Assembly (NCBI RefSeq): GCF_000018205.1
Contig: NC_009881.1
Span: 372,001 to 436,000 of the forward strand
Direction: 5' to 3'
Source of the DNA: Rickettsia akari str. Hartford
Lineage (GTDB): Bacteria > Pseudomonadota > Alphaproteobacteria > Rickettsiales > Rickettsiaceae
DNA: 64,000 nt
Of the stretch, positions 26,700 to 36,399 are shown one piece after another. The notes under the pieces were generated by a model. The model searched no databases, had not been told where the DNA came from, and worked only from the letters and a program-made list of their open reading frames with translations. The stretch's first letter is position 1. Every line of letters starts with the position of its first letter. The position numbers and the translations under genes are program-made.

Positions 26700-29600
26700 C
26701 AATTTGATACAGCCTCTAATCCCGCTTTGTTTTGGAAAGTAATGTCTATAGTTGATATATTACCGACTTTAAAATACATTTTTTACCTTTTAATTTTCTA
26801 GCTACGGGCATGATATTAAAATTCTTTTTAAGTAAAATAAAATCTTCGTGTTAAAGATGAGAGCAAACTAAGTTTTGAGTTGTAAATTCTCCTCTAACTA
26901 TTTCGCTTATTTTATAAGTATCAATATCTAATTTTCCAATCTTTTGAATTTTATAATTTCTAGACCGAAAGCTGCCAAATTCCAATCATCATTAACTAGC
27001 GTTTCAAAATTTTGATAGTTGATAGTCAGAGAGTCTGAATCAAAACTAACAAGGCTTCCTATAAAAGTTCGGTGAGTTAAATTTGCTATTTTTGCGTAAT
27101 CTCAAGTCAAGTCAAGTATAATACATTGAACTTGTTCATTTATGGTTTTCTCAAAACTGGACCAGATATTTGCAGCATGTAAATAATAAGAAGATAAATT
27201 ATCTATAACGCATGAAACATAATAAGTTAGAGAAAGTAGTTGTATATTTACTATTCTCATTTGGTATTTAAGTTTGTTATAATGAGGTATCAAGCAATCC
27301 CCCTGGCTTAAACTCATGAAAAATTATCGGTATTAAGAATTTAATTACCTTACTTGTCATTACTTATACGTAACAGTAGGAATGATCATCATTATTAAAC
27401 CTGTCGATAAAATTAATACTAAGCTTGCTAATAATATGTTCGTCAGGTATTTCTGTTTGCTTTAAATAGCTATTATCGCTCAACTTTATTAAGCTCTCAC
27501 TGCTTAGATATAAATTACCTTTTCCTCGTTTCAGAAATGTAATTTTTTCACAATCGCTTGCTATTATATCAAAAAAGTAAAATCTTCTTAAAGCATTGAT
27601 AACATCTATTATAGATAAAACTTTATTCAAAATAGAGCCATTTACCACTTCGTCAATAGTAGAAATATCGATTTTTTGTAGGTCAATACCGCTGTTGGCA
27701 GATAGCTGAAGGATTATCTAAGCAAAACTACAAGAGCCTAATTTGCCGTTAACTCAATGCCATTTTTCCCATAAATGATTATCGCTCCAAATATTCCCGT
27801 GCAGGCCATGCATGGTAGGGGCATGCGTCCCAAGTTCATAAAAACATTTCTTCTATATATTCTTGGGTTTGCTAATATGCTATAAATCCTTTAATAGCCG
27901 TACGTTGCAGTGAGCAATCCGTGCCCGCCGAGGAATATTTAGGAGTACCGCCGTTCGTGCATTTAGGATCAAAGAACACGTTTGGTTTATTTGGAGCTTT
28001 ATCTATTGACGGACAGCTAAACTCGGTAAACCATATTTTTTTTATTTTTGGCTCCCAAGCCGTTCGCTTTCCATCAGGATTATAGTGATGGTTTTTCCAC
28101 CAATAATCTACGTTTTTCCAAGCATAAGCAGCAGAATAGAGGTTGTTTATTACCAAATAACAATCATATTCTTCGCCGGTGTGGCCACCTTTCATAATTT
28201 CTTCTTTAGTTATCTGAGAACTTAAAGAACTAATTAAAGGGAAATAAACATATATACCTACACAATCGATATAAGTGGAGGCAAATAACGGATCTAAATT
28301 ATACCACCCGCCGCTAGTATGATGATATTCCGAACAATCAGCGGCATAAGTCACTTGTACATTACTTCCTAATATTTCTTTTACTAAACGCGCAAGATTG
28401 ATAAGTTCTAGCACTGCCAGAAAATTATTTGCTGAATCTTTTATAGAAGTTATACCGATTAGTTCTAAGCCGATTATAAAAGCATCAACGTAACCTTTAA
28501 CAAGCCTTGCATAGTGCAGAATGACGTTATTATAACCGTCCGCTTTATGAAAAAAATTACTTGCTGCATTTGCAGAACCTGTTACATGCCCACGCCATGG
28601 TTGACCTGATAGATTCATGCAAAACATTGGATAAAACATAATTGTTAAATTATGTCTTTTAATCTCTATTAGGTAACGCACTACACTAGCATCATTAACC
28701 GTGCCGCCGTAATTAGGGTTGTTATGTTCATCTTTAGAGATAATGTTAGCATTCTCTCTATTATAACGACCTACTTGCCAAGTACATGAATATGAGGTTA
28801 TGTGGTTGTTAAACTCTATAGCCGGTTTCATACGGCAGTGCCCTATGTTTAAACTATCGCCGAACCAAGAAAATACCGGTGCCATCCATTTAATATTAGG
28901 TCAGGTATTTTGTAGTTGATTAAGACTACATAAACTATCTGCAATATTATAATGATAATGGGAATTAATAGCCTCATGGCTTATAACACCGCTGTAAAAA
29001 CTTGCTTGAGTTTTATATTGTACTTCCGTATTATAAACAAATTCACCTGAGCCGGGTATCATGTTAATTGGTACTGATTAAATTTTCAAGCTTTGTATAA
29101 TTATTAGGCAGATAAATATTGGGTTTTCTTGTTGCTTCAAATGAAAAATTTGGAATAATATTGCTGCAATCTTCTAGAAGTAGTTCCTCAAATACTATAT
29201 AGCTAAGAGATCTCAAAGCAGGCGTTTTGTCGCTGCTGAGATAGTTTTCAATTAAAGGATTGGGTGATTGTGTTTCTGAGCTTTTATATAATCTCAAATT
29301 ATACTTACCTAAATTTATTACCTCATCACATACTAATACTCTGTTAATTTCGGTAATGTATCCCTTGCAAATACTAACTGCAAAAGAAAAGAAAGAGCTA
29401 TATTCAGTGAAATTAGTAACGGATTTTAAGTTATGAAAATAAGAAAAATATTCTTTATGCGGAGTATTATGTTCTATCTATTTAATTTGATCTGCTCAAA
29501 TTATTTTTTCGTTAACTCTTGCAGTACCGAAAATTAACGGTATAGCTGCACCGTAATTAGCTGTTACATATTTAAAACTTTCTTTGAAATTTTTAATATT

Positions 29601-29744
29601 GTCATATTCTATCGGTGCGTGATTTAATTGATCTAAATACTCACCAAGCATTTTACCGGCAAATCTACCTACGCTTGAAAATATACCACCGTCCAATGCA
29701 TTTCCTATGACGCCGCAAAGCGAACTAAAAAAACTTCTGAACAT
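26700..29744 (-). pseudogene. GTA tail/host-specificity protein (RcGTA g15-like) relic
   Basis: Read on the minus strand from 29744, the pieces follow the order of the large GTA tail protein. The start is MFRSFFSSLCGVIGNALDGG, with YGAAIPLIFGTARVNEKII. Next come ALRSLSYIVFEELLLEDCSN and IPNFSFEATRKPNIYLP, then the TIM-barrel glycosidase-like domain (27872-28885) with WFGDSLNIGHCRMKPAIEFN, ARLVKEILGSNVQVTYAADC and KKIWFTEFSCPSIDKAPNKP. Then follow VLSIIDVINALRRFYFFDII and LSQGDCLIPHYNKLKYQMRI, and finally DDWNLAAFGLEII and ISEIVRGEFTTQ. The total of about 3 kb approaches a full-length gene, which runs to about 1,200-1,300 codons. Stops and frame changes are numerous, so it is not functional. 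It would be the baseplate hub protein that opens the host wall. Confidence 0.88.
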
Positions 29745-29814
29745 ATTTATCGTATTATAGTTTAATATGGATTGATATTAGCATTATGATGTGGTAACAC
29801 TAATATATACTCGT

Positions 29815-29935
29815 TTAATTTGAAAAATTGGCAACGTCGTCCTATAAGTTTTGTGGTGCTCACGTGTTAGGTATACACTCCGCTCATCGCTTTGTAGACT
29901 CATTGCTCTGTTCCAAATTACACTTCGTCTATCCT
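29815..29935. repeat. Family D repeat
   Basis: It begins AATTTGAAAAATTGGCAACG and ends CTGTTCCAAATTACACTTCG, with the inner GTTAGGTATACACTCCGCTC resembling the other family D copies. It sits between the dead GTA tail gene and the DUF2608 pair, in the region where the promoter of the latter should lie. Confidence 0.75.
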
Positions 29936-29960
29936 ATACAATAATAAAATTTTAAAAATT

Positions 29961-30851
29961 ATGATGATATTCAAAAAATCTTTATTTATCTTTCTATTAT
30001 TTATTACTTCCTTAGTTAAAGCAGAGATTATCGAAGTAGATAACTTAGATAAAATAAAACAAGATTTTAAAGACAATTACAATAAAAATTATGTACCTCA
30101 GGATTTATTAGTAGTAACAGTTTTAGATAAATTTTTGTTTAAGTCTTTAGTGCCTATAGGTGAACAAATTGACAAAGATATTTATCTTACACTAACTCCT
30201 CTTGTGCGTAATATTAATAAAAATCCAAAAGCTATTTATATAGACCAATTAATTTTAACTAATGATAGTTATAAGAAAGAACTACAAGAATCTGATTTTC
30301 CAAATTTTGTAAATGAAATGAGTAATAGTAAAATCCCTATAATAGCAGTAAATCATGGATTTACCGGTAATTTTAATAATATTCCTAAATTTGAAATATG
30401 GTTTGCCGATTATTTAAAGAAAAATTTTGATATTGATTTTTCAAATAGTTTTCCAAACAATAATTATGTTATTTTTAACAATTTAGACAGTTTTTCTAAT
30501 ACTTATCCGGTATTTTATAAGGGTATATTGACGAATAATAATATATCGGAAGCAGAAATGATGCTCAATTTCCTTATTTACATGGGCTTTATGCCTAAAG
30601 CTTTTATAATAATTAGCAGTAACATAGAATTATTAAAATCAATGGAGTTTCAACTTAATAGTTATAGTTCTAATATATTATTTATTGGTTATTATTATAA
30701 TAATAACAATACCCCGAAAAATAAAGATGCTGCATATTATACTAAAATCATTACTGATTTAATACCTCAAATAAATAAGATAAAAAGAAATAATCCGACT
30801 CTAAAAACTAACAAGATAAAAGATAAAAATCCTTATGATAAAAATCAATAA
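29961..30851 (+). CDS. secreted DUF2608 protein (HAD-like fold), copy 1
   Basis: This 296-residue protein has a cleavable signal (FKKSLFIFLLFITSLVKAEI) and the layout of DUF2608, a family of exported HAD-fold proteins found in Rickettsia and Chlamydia-like bacteria. Landmarks are QDLLVVTVLDKFLFKSLVP (the place of HAD motif I) and PVFYKGILTNNNISEAEMML with FLIYMGFMPKAFIIISSNIE. The usual D-x-D nucleophile motif is not kept (V-T-V-L-D-K), so it is probably not an active phosphatase. The last 17 bases overlap the next gene, a second DUF2608 protein, so the two are translated as a pair. Function is unknown. Confidence 0.75.
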   Translation: MMIFKKSLFIFLLFITSLVKAEIIEVDNLDKIKQDFKDNYNKNYVPQDLLVVTVLDKFLFKSLVPIGEQIDKDIYLTLTPLVRNINKNPKAIYIDQLILTNDSYKKELQESDFPNFVNEMSNSKIPIIAVNHGFTGNFNNIPKFEIWFADYLKKNFDIDFSNSFPNNNYVIFNNLDSFSNTYPVFYKGILTNNNISEAEMMLNFLIYMGFMPKAFIIISSNIELLKSMEFQLNSYSSNILFIGYYYNNNNTPKNKDAAYYTKIITDLIPQINKIKRNNPTLKTNKIKDKNPYDKNQ

Positions 30852-31680
30852 AGTGTTATTGAGCTTACTTTGCTTAGTTATTTCGTGTGTAAGTTATGGT
30901 CAAATTATTCCTACTTACTCTGTAGATTCGGTAACAATGAAAAATTTATTACCGAAGATAGATGCAGATACGCTGGTACTTATAAATATAGATAATACTA
31001 TCATAACACCGAAATCCAAATTATTTCGATATCAGGATAATTCTTATATAAATTTTACTAAATATTTATATAGTCTTGCAGCGGATAATGCATCAGTGAA
31101 TAAAACTATTGCAAAATTGATAGTGCAGCGTCAAATGATTCTTGTTGAATCTAAATGGGTAGATTTAATTAATAAGATGAAACAGCAAGGTGCAACAGTT
31201 TTAGGTATTCAAGAAATAACTGCTCCATATAATTTAATTGAAAATTATGAAGGATGGTTATATACCGTACTTTACGGTCTCAATATTAATTTTACTAATA
31301 AAGTTAATGATAAAGATGTATTTCGATTTAACCCAAGTGATGCTGGTGCCCCTATTTTTTATTTAGGTATAATATTTACCGGTAATATAAATAAAGTAAA
31401 AACGCTTATAGAGTTCTTAAAAATTATACCGAAACAACCTACAAAAATAGTAATTTTTGCGAATAATAAAAAAGATTTAGAAAATATGGACTCTTATTTA
31501 AGCATGGTTGACATAGGATATTATGGAATTGAATATTTGGGGTGGCAAATGTTACCTGGATCACCTGATAATCGAATCGCTGAGTTGCAGCAATCTACGT
31601 TTTTAAATACCGGTCAGTGGTTAGAAGATGATGTAGCTAGCGAGATGTTAAACATTCCCGATAGCAAATTACATAAGTAA
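30835..31680 (+). CDS. secreted DUF2608 protein (HAD-like fold), copy 2
   Basis: The 281-residue protein starts MIKINKVLLSLLCLVISCVS, a signal peptide with a cysteine near the cleavage site, so lipidation is possible. HAD motif I is DADTLVLINIDNTIITP, where the nucleophilic aspartate position is asparagine (N51) but the second acid D53 and T55 remain. Later segments are IFYLGIIFTGNINKVKTLIE, then IIPKQPTKIVIFANNKKDLE, which resembles motifs II and III. It overlaps the preceding paralogue by 17 bases. The pair probably arose by tandem duplication. Its role is unknown, and a family B repeat follows immediately. Confidence 0.75.
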   Translation: MIKINKVLLSLLCLVISCVSYGQIIPTYSVDSVTMKNLLPKIDADTLVLINIDNTIITPKSKLFRYQDNSYINFTKYLYSLAADNASVNKTIAKLIVQRQMILVESKWVDLINKMKQQGATVLGIQEITAPYNLIENYEGWLYTVLYGLNINFTNKVNDKDVFRFNPSDAGAPIFYLGIIFTGNINKVKTLIEFLKIIPKQPTKIVIFANNKKDLENMDSYLSMVDIGYYGIEYLGWQMLPGSPDNRIAELQQSTFLNTGQWLEDDVASEMLNIPDSKLHK

Positions 31681-31697
31681 TATTTTATTGAGAAATC

Positions 31698-31953
31698 GTC
31701 ATTGCGATGCAAAACTGTCAGTTTTGACGAAGCAATCCAGTAAAAATTCTAATGTACAGAAATTTTTATTGTTTTTCTTGGTTGCCATGCAGTCTACGAC
31801 TGTTCATGATGACGTGGTGGTATCCGCGCAACAACTCCGCAACTGTAAGCAGCGTGGCAATTTCATGAAATTAAAACTAGATTGCAGAAAAGCTTCGCTC
31901 TTTGCAATGCCAATTTTTAGTATCCATAATGGCAATGCATACGCATGAATGAC
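31698..31953. repeat. Family B palindromic repeat (long copy)
   Basis: It begins GTCATTGCGATGCAAAACTG and closes with GCAATGCATACGCATGAATG. The TTTTGACGAAGCAATCCAG and CAGAAAAGCTTCGCTCTTTG segments correspond to each other as inverted halves. At about 255 bp it is the longest B copy, and the centre (CAACAACTCCGCAACTGTAA) is unlike the others. An 86-codon open frame across it is a chance result of the repeat and not a gene. Confidence 0.75.
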
Positions 31954-31976
31954 ATAATTCGCATTTAATAAATAAT

Positions 31977-32756
31977 ATGAATAATAACTTAATAGCCGCT
32001 TTAAAAGATTTAATTATTAATACCGGCAAGGTTGCACTAGATATAAAAAAGGCAGGAATATTGACTGATATTAAATCAGATGGGTCAGTAGTTACTAATG
32101 CCGATAAGGAAATTAGTAAAATAATTTATCAAACTTTACGAAGCTTAACCTCTCAAATAGCGATAGTATGTGAAGAGCAGCCGCTACCTATATTAAGCAG
32201 TGATACTTTTTGGTTAATCGATCCTATTGATGGGACACGGAGCTATGTAGACGGTAAAAGTACATATACGGTAAATATAGGGCTTATTGAAAACGGTTTT
32301 CCAACCATAGGCTTGATATATCACCCTGAAACGGCAAAGCTATATTATACCGATGTGAACGGTCGGTTAAAAATCGAACAGAATTCTAAAGAAATATTTG
32401 TTAATCATGAACCAAAACATGAAGAGCTTAATGCGGTAATAGGTTTTTATAATTCAAATAAAGCTACTAAAGAATTTTTAAGTAAGTATTCATTCGGTCA
32501 AATAAATGAAATAGGCAGTTCAATTAAATTATGCTTAATTGCTGAAGGGGCAGCTGATATATATCCACAATTCAGTCAAACTATGGAATGGGACATAGCT
32601 GCAGGTCATGCTTTAATTAAAGCCGGCGGCGGTAATATTTTAGATACACATGGACAAGAAATTACTTACGGTAAAGAAAATTTCGCTAATCCTAATTTTT
32701 TCGCTTGCGGTAAATATTGGTTGGAAAAGTATCCAGCCTGTAATACCTTGGCTTGA
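31977..32756 (+). CDS. cysQ: 3'(2'),5'-bisphosphate nucleotidase CysQ / inositol monophosphatase family
   Basis: This 259-residue, Mg2+-dependent sugar-phosphatase fold enzyme removes the 3' phosphate from pAp, a by-product of sulfate and acyl-carrier metabolism. Landmarks are DGSVVTNADKEISKIIYQTL with the first acids, IVCEEQP with a metal ligand, FWLIDPIDGTRSYVDGKSTY (the D-P-I-D-G-T signature), and EWDIAAGHALIKAGGGNILD. Length is usual for CysQ. The last residues, after KYPA, are encoded by the left end of a family A repeat (32740-32827), so the original C-terminus has been replaced. It may instead be an inositol monophosphatase; in Rickettsia CysQ is the better fit. Confidence 0.85.
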   Translation: MNNNLIAALKDLIINTGKVALDIKKAGILTDIKSDGSVVTNADKEISKIIYQTLRSLTSQIAIVCEEQPLPILSSDTFWLIDPIDGTRSYVDGKSTYTVNIGLIENGFPTIGLIYHPETAKLYYTDVNGRLKIEQNSKEIFVNHEPKHEELNAVIGFYNSNKATKEFLSKYSFGQINEIGSSIKLCLIAEGAADIYPQFSQTMEWDIAAGHALIKAGGGNILDTHGQEITYGKENFANPNFFACGKYWLEKYPACNTLA

Positions 32757-32827
32757 CCACGGTATCCATTAGAAACATTTGTAGTAGTTCAATATTACTG
32801 GATACCGCGATCAAGTCGCGGTATGAC
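32740..32827. repeat. Family A palindromic repeat forming the 3' end of cysQ
   Basis: It begins GTAATACCTTGGCTTGACCA and ends ACCGCGATCAAGTCGCGGTATGAC, with near-inverted arms. Its left end is translated as the last five residues and stop of cysQ. The remaining stem lies between the convergent cysQ and mutS genes, where it could serve as a bidirectional terminator. Confidence 0.85.
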
Positions 32828-32868
32828 AATACAGACTACTGAATCCATGCTTTCGCAGGAATGAGATC

Positions 32869-35529
32869 TTAAGCTAACTTCTTCAACTCATAAATCAACT
32901 CAAGTGCTGCTTTAGGGGATAATTGATCAGGGTCGATAGTTCTAAATTGTTCCTCTAATTTACTTCTTATAGTAGTTTGATTATGTTCAAGATTGAACAA
33001 GCGCAAATTATTTGATTCCGTTGATAAAATATTTTTTCCTTTACCGGTAGAAGTTTTCTCAAATTTAAGCAGAATCTGCTCAGCTCTGTTTATAACGCTA
33101 GCAGGGAGTCCTGCTAGAGCTGCAACATGAATACCGTAAGATCTATCAGCAGCACCTGATATAATATTATGTAAAAATAGAATATCTTTACCTGACTCCT
33201 CAATAGCAATAGTATAATTTTGCAAAGCCGGCAGGAAATTATTCATAACAGTAAGTTCATGATAGTGCGTAGCAAACAAGCAGCGACATTTTAGCTTATC
33301 ATGGATATATTCAAGCACCGACCACGCTATAGATACACCGTCATAAGTGGATGTGCCTCTACCTACCTCATCCAGTATTATTAGTGAGTTTTTTGTAGAT
33401 TGAGCAAGAATTGCTGAGGTTTCAAGCATCTCTGCCATAAAGGTTGATTGTCCCTTAATTAAGTCATCAGCAGCACCTATTCGGCTAAATATTTTATCGA
33501 CTACCCCTATTTTGGCACTTTTAGCAGGCACAAACGAACCTATTTGAGCAATGATTGCAATAATGGCGTTTTGACGTAAAAAAGTACTTTTACCTGCCAT
33601 ATTAGGACCGGTAATTAACCAAATACGCTTAAGTTCCGATAAATGACAGTCATTATATACAAAGCTTTTGCTTTCTCGTTGTAGTACTTTCTCTACTACA
33701 GGATGCCGTCCTTTAACGATATCAAAGCTTAAATCATCGGTTAATTCAGGCTTAACATAATCATATTCATCAGCGATGTAAGCAAAATTACAAAATACGT
33801 CAAGCACGCTTAAGGAGCTTGCAAGCATTCGTAAATAGGCAGCTTTTTTGATTACTTGGCTACAAATATCGGCATATAATGCTTTTTCCAAGCTTATTAC
33901 TAAGGTTTTAGCGTTGACTAACTCGCTTTCAAGCTTTTGTAGTTCAGTAGTAGTGTAACGGACATTATTAACCGTTGTTTGACGATGAATAAATTTGGGA
34001 TCAAGGATTTTATTAACATTTTTAGCGGTAATATCGATAAAAAGCCCTATAACATTATTATGAGATATTTTTAAACTGTCTATGCCAGTTTCTTTGCGAT
34101 ATTGATCTTTTAGCTTTTCAATATGTAACTTTCTGTTATTAATTAAATCATGTAATTGAGCTACTTTCGGATGGTATTCATGTTTTATTATACCTCCGTC
34201 ATTTAAATTATTTGGTACATCTGCTCTTATGCTCTCGTCTATTAAATGATATAATTCTGCATCGCCTGCGAGAGGTTTGATGATTTTTTCGATAAAATCA
34301 GGTAAATTAAAACCGTAAGCGTCAAAAAATACTCCTTTAATAATCGTTGCAGCTTCCAAGGTATATTTAATACTAAGTAAATCACAACCTGAACTTCTGT
34401 TCATTGTAATACGTGTTAGGCAGCGTTCTATATCACTAGTTTTTTTTAGAAGTTCTCTAATCCTTTGTACTATTTCTAAGTTAGAATAAAAGAACTCGGT
34501 AATATTTAAACGATGATTTATTTTAGCAATGTTGGTTAAAGGACTGGAAAGAAAATTATATAGTAAACGTCCACCTTGTTTAGTAACCGTATGATTGATG
34601 GTGTTTAGTAAACTTCCGTTCGAGCTGCCTTGCGAGTTTATTACAATTGCAAGGTTGTGTCTAGTAGAGAAATCAATAGTCATATAGCTATGAAAATTGA
34701 TAATTCTAGGGATTGGTAAATGAGGGATGTTTTGTTTTTGCGTTAACGATAAATATTCTAAAATGCTGCCTATGACACAAATTTGACTGCTAGATATCTC
34801 ACCGATTCCTTTAATATCTTTCATTTTATAAAAGTCTAAAATGATTTTTTTGCATTTATTAATCGCAAAACAACTATCAACCTGATATGTAATACGAAAA
34901 TTTAATTGTTTGAAAATACTATCCGCAAGATTAGAAGATCTTAAATTTTCGCTAACTAGAATTTCACGAGGCTTTAAACGAGCCAGCTCATTCAGAATTT
35001 CCGCTTCCGGCACATTAACTACAAAAATTTCGGAAGTAGAAAGATCAACATAACAGATGCTAGCCGTTTCTTTATTTTGCGGTATTACGAGACTTGCTAA
35101 ATAATTAGGTTCGGCTGAAGCAATTAAATTTTCTTCAATTATAGTTCCCGGAGTTATAATACGTGTAACGTCTCTAGTAACTACCGCTTTATAGCCGCCT
35201 CTATTTTTTGCATCTTCAGGGGTTTCAAGCTGGTCACAAATAGCAACCTTATAATTTGCTTCGATTAGTTTAGTTAAGTAATGCTCAAGAGCATGATAAG
35301 GCACTCCGCACATCGCAATTTCTTCTTCACCGTTTTTACCTCTTTTTGTTAAGGCAATACCTAAAACATTGCTGGCTAAGATTGCATCATCATAGAACAT
35401 CTCATAAAAATCACCCATTCTAAATAGTAGTAAACAATCTAAATGAGCAAATTTAATGTCTAGATATTGTTGCATCATTTTCGTTGCAACATCGTAATTA
35501 TATTTTTGTTTAAACTCTTGAATATTCAT
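32869..35529 (-). CDS. mutS: DNA mismatch repair protein MutS
   Basis: The 886-residue protein recognises base mismatches and small loops and recruits MutL. The N-terminal mismatch domain has HLDCLLLFRMGDFYEMFYDD with the Phe-Glu (GDFYEMF) that stacks on the mispair. The ATPase domain holds the Walker A ITGPNMAGKSTFLRQNAI, Walker B LIILDEVGRGTSTYDGVSIA and the signature FATHYHELTVM. The length is normal. It is oriented toward cysQ, so the two are convergent across a family A repeat. It appears intact. Confidence 0.97.
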   Translation of the reverse strand: MNIQEFKQKYNYDVATKMMQQYLDIKFAHLDCLLLFRMGDFYEMFYDDAILASNVLGIALTKRGKNGEEEIAMCGVPYHALEHYLTKLIEANYKVAICDQLETPEDAKNRGGYKAVVTRDVTRIITPGTIIEENLIASAEPNYLASLVIPQNKETASICYVDLSTSEIFVVNVPEAEILNELARLKPREILVSENLRSSNLADSIFKQLNFRITYQVDSCFAINKCKKIILDFYKMKDIKGIGEISSSQICVIGSILEYLSLTQKQNIPHLPIPRIINFHSYMTIDFSTRHNLAIVINSQGSSNGSLLNTINHTVTKQGGRLLYNFLSSPLTNIAKINHRLNITEFFYSNLEIVQRIRELLKKTSDIERCLTRITMNRSSGCDLLSIKYTLEAATIIKGVFFDAYGFNLPDFIEKIIKPLAGDAELYHLIDESIRADVPNNLNDGGIIKHEYHPKVAQLHDLINNRKLHIEKLKDQYRKETGIDSLKISHNNVIGLFIDITAKNVNKILDPKFIHRQTTVNNVRYTTTELQKLESELVNAKTLVISLEKALYADICSQVIKKAAYLRMLASSLSVLDVFCNFAYIADEYDYVKPELTDDLSFDIVKGRHPVVEKVLQRESKSFVYNDCHLSELKRIWLITGPNMAGKSTFLRQNAIIAIIAQIGSFVPAKSAKIGVVDKIFSRIGAADDLIKGQSTFMAEMLETSAILAQSTKNSLIILDEVGRGTSTYDGVSIAWSVLEYIHDKLKCRCLFATHYHELTVMNNFLPALQNYTIAIEESGKDILFLHNIISGAADRSYGIHVAALAGLPASVINRAEQILLKFEKTSTGKGKNILSTESNNLRLFNLEHNQTTIRSKLEEQFRTIDPDQLSPKAALELIYELKKLA

Positions 35530-35687
35530 ATTAAGCAGTATTATTCATATTATGGTTTATCGAATATATAATAATGTTTCATCAAGTTAAATATATATCT
35601 TTATAGGAAATTTAATTATAATGCTGCATTATTAAATTATTTCTGTTATTATTAATTTATACTGAAAATATTTACAATTAGATCATT

Positions 35688-35931
35688 ATGAAAGCACAAC
35701 TTGTATTTCTCAATCATAGAGTGTAAATGACAATTCCGAGTTATATTAGGGAGAAATGAAATTTATCTACAAGAAGTAAGTTAGAGCTGATAGTGCAAGA
35801 TAATGCTTTTATGGTAATACCTATAAATAAATCAGTTGAAAACTTGAAACATATTTTACCAAAACCTAAAAAATACTATAACTATAGATGAAATGAATGA
35901 AATTATTAAAGATTCTTATGATAGGAATTGA
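35688..35931 (+). pseudogene. AbrB/MazE-type antitoxin relic paired with a PIN toxin
   Basis: Joining frames gives MKAQLVFLNHR, then TIPSYIRE, LSTRSKLELIVQDNAFMVIP and INKSVENLKHILPKPKK with MNEIIKDSYDRN at the end. This is a typical AbrB/VapB antitoxin: a swapped-hairpin beta-domain, then a toxin-binding tail. Frame changes or stops occur near 35722, 35755 and 35870. It overlaps the start of the PIN toxin by 14 bases. It would bind and neutralise the ribonuclease toxin. Confidence 0.75.
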
Positions 35932-36330
35932 TACAAATATTCTCATTCGTTACTTAATCTGGGACGATAAAGTCCAAAGCATTCAAGCTATAGAATGAAT
36001 AGAAAGATATTTCGGTCAAGACAATTCAATATTTATAAATAGTATAGTTATATGTGAATTAGTGTGGGTATTAGAAAAAGGCTATAAATATTCAAAAGGT
36101 CACATAATTTCGCTATTAAAGGCAATATTTAGTACAGTTGAATTTAGTTTCGAGAATCAACAAGTCTTATGGTTATCTGTTTTAGAATATGAAAATTATA
36201 AAACATATTTTTCTGATATATTATAATAGGTAAGCTGAATATATTTAATGATCGTAATTATACTGTTACTTTTGATAAAGCTGCAAGCGAATTAACAATG
36301 TTTAGGCTTGTGCCCGCTATTTGCTCTTAG
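35918..36330 (+). pseudogene. PIN-domain ribonuclease toxin relic
   Basis: The reading starts MIGIDTNILIRYLIWDDKVQ with the first catalytic Asp, then a stop after QAIE, and IERYFGQDNSIFINSIVICE with the conserved Glu. Then follow LVWVLEKGYKYSKGHIISLL and, after a shift at about 36225, KLNIFNDRNYTVTFDKAASE followed by LTMFRLV. The TFD acid belongs to the last active-site position. The order is that of a VapC toxin, with one stop and one frameshift. It is independent of the vapC relic at 6077. Confidence 0.82.
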
Positions 36331-36399
36331 AGGCTATTTAGAAATCATACGCAGAACCATAGCTGCAAAGAACTACATTATCGGTTAAAATTTGTTTAC

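Noticed and set aside
31688..31948. 86-codon open frame after the DUF2608 pair
   Set aside because: It runs across a family B palindromic repeat and its codons mirror the repeat arms, so it is not a gene.
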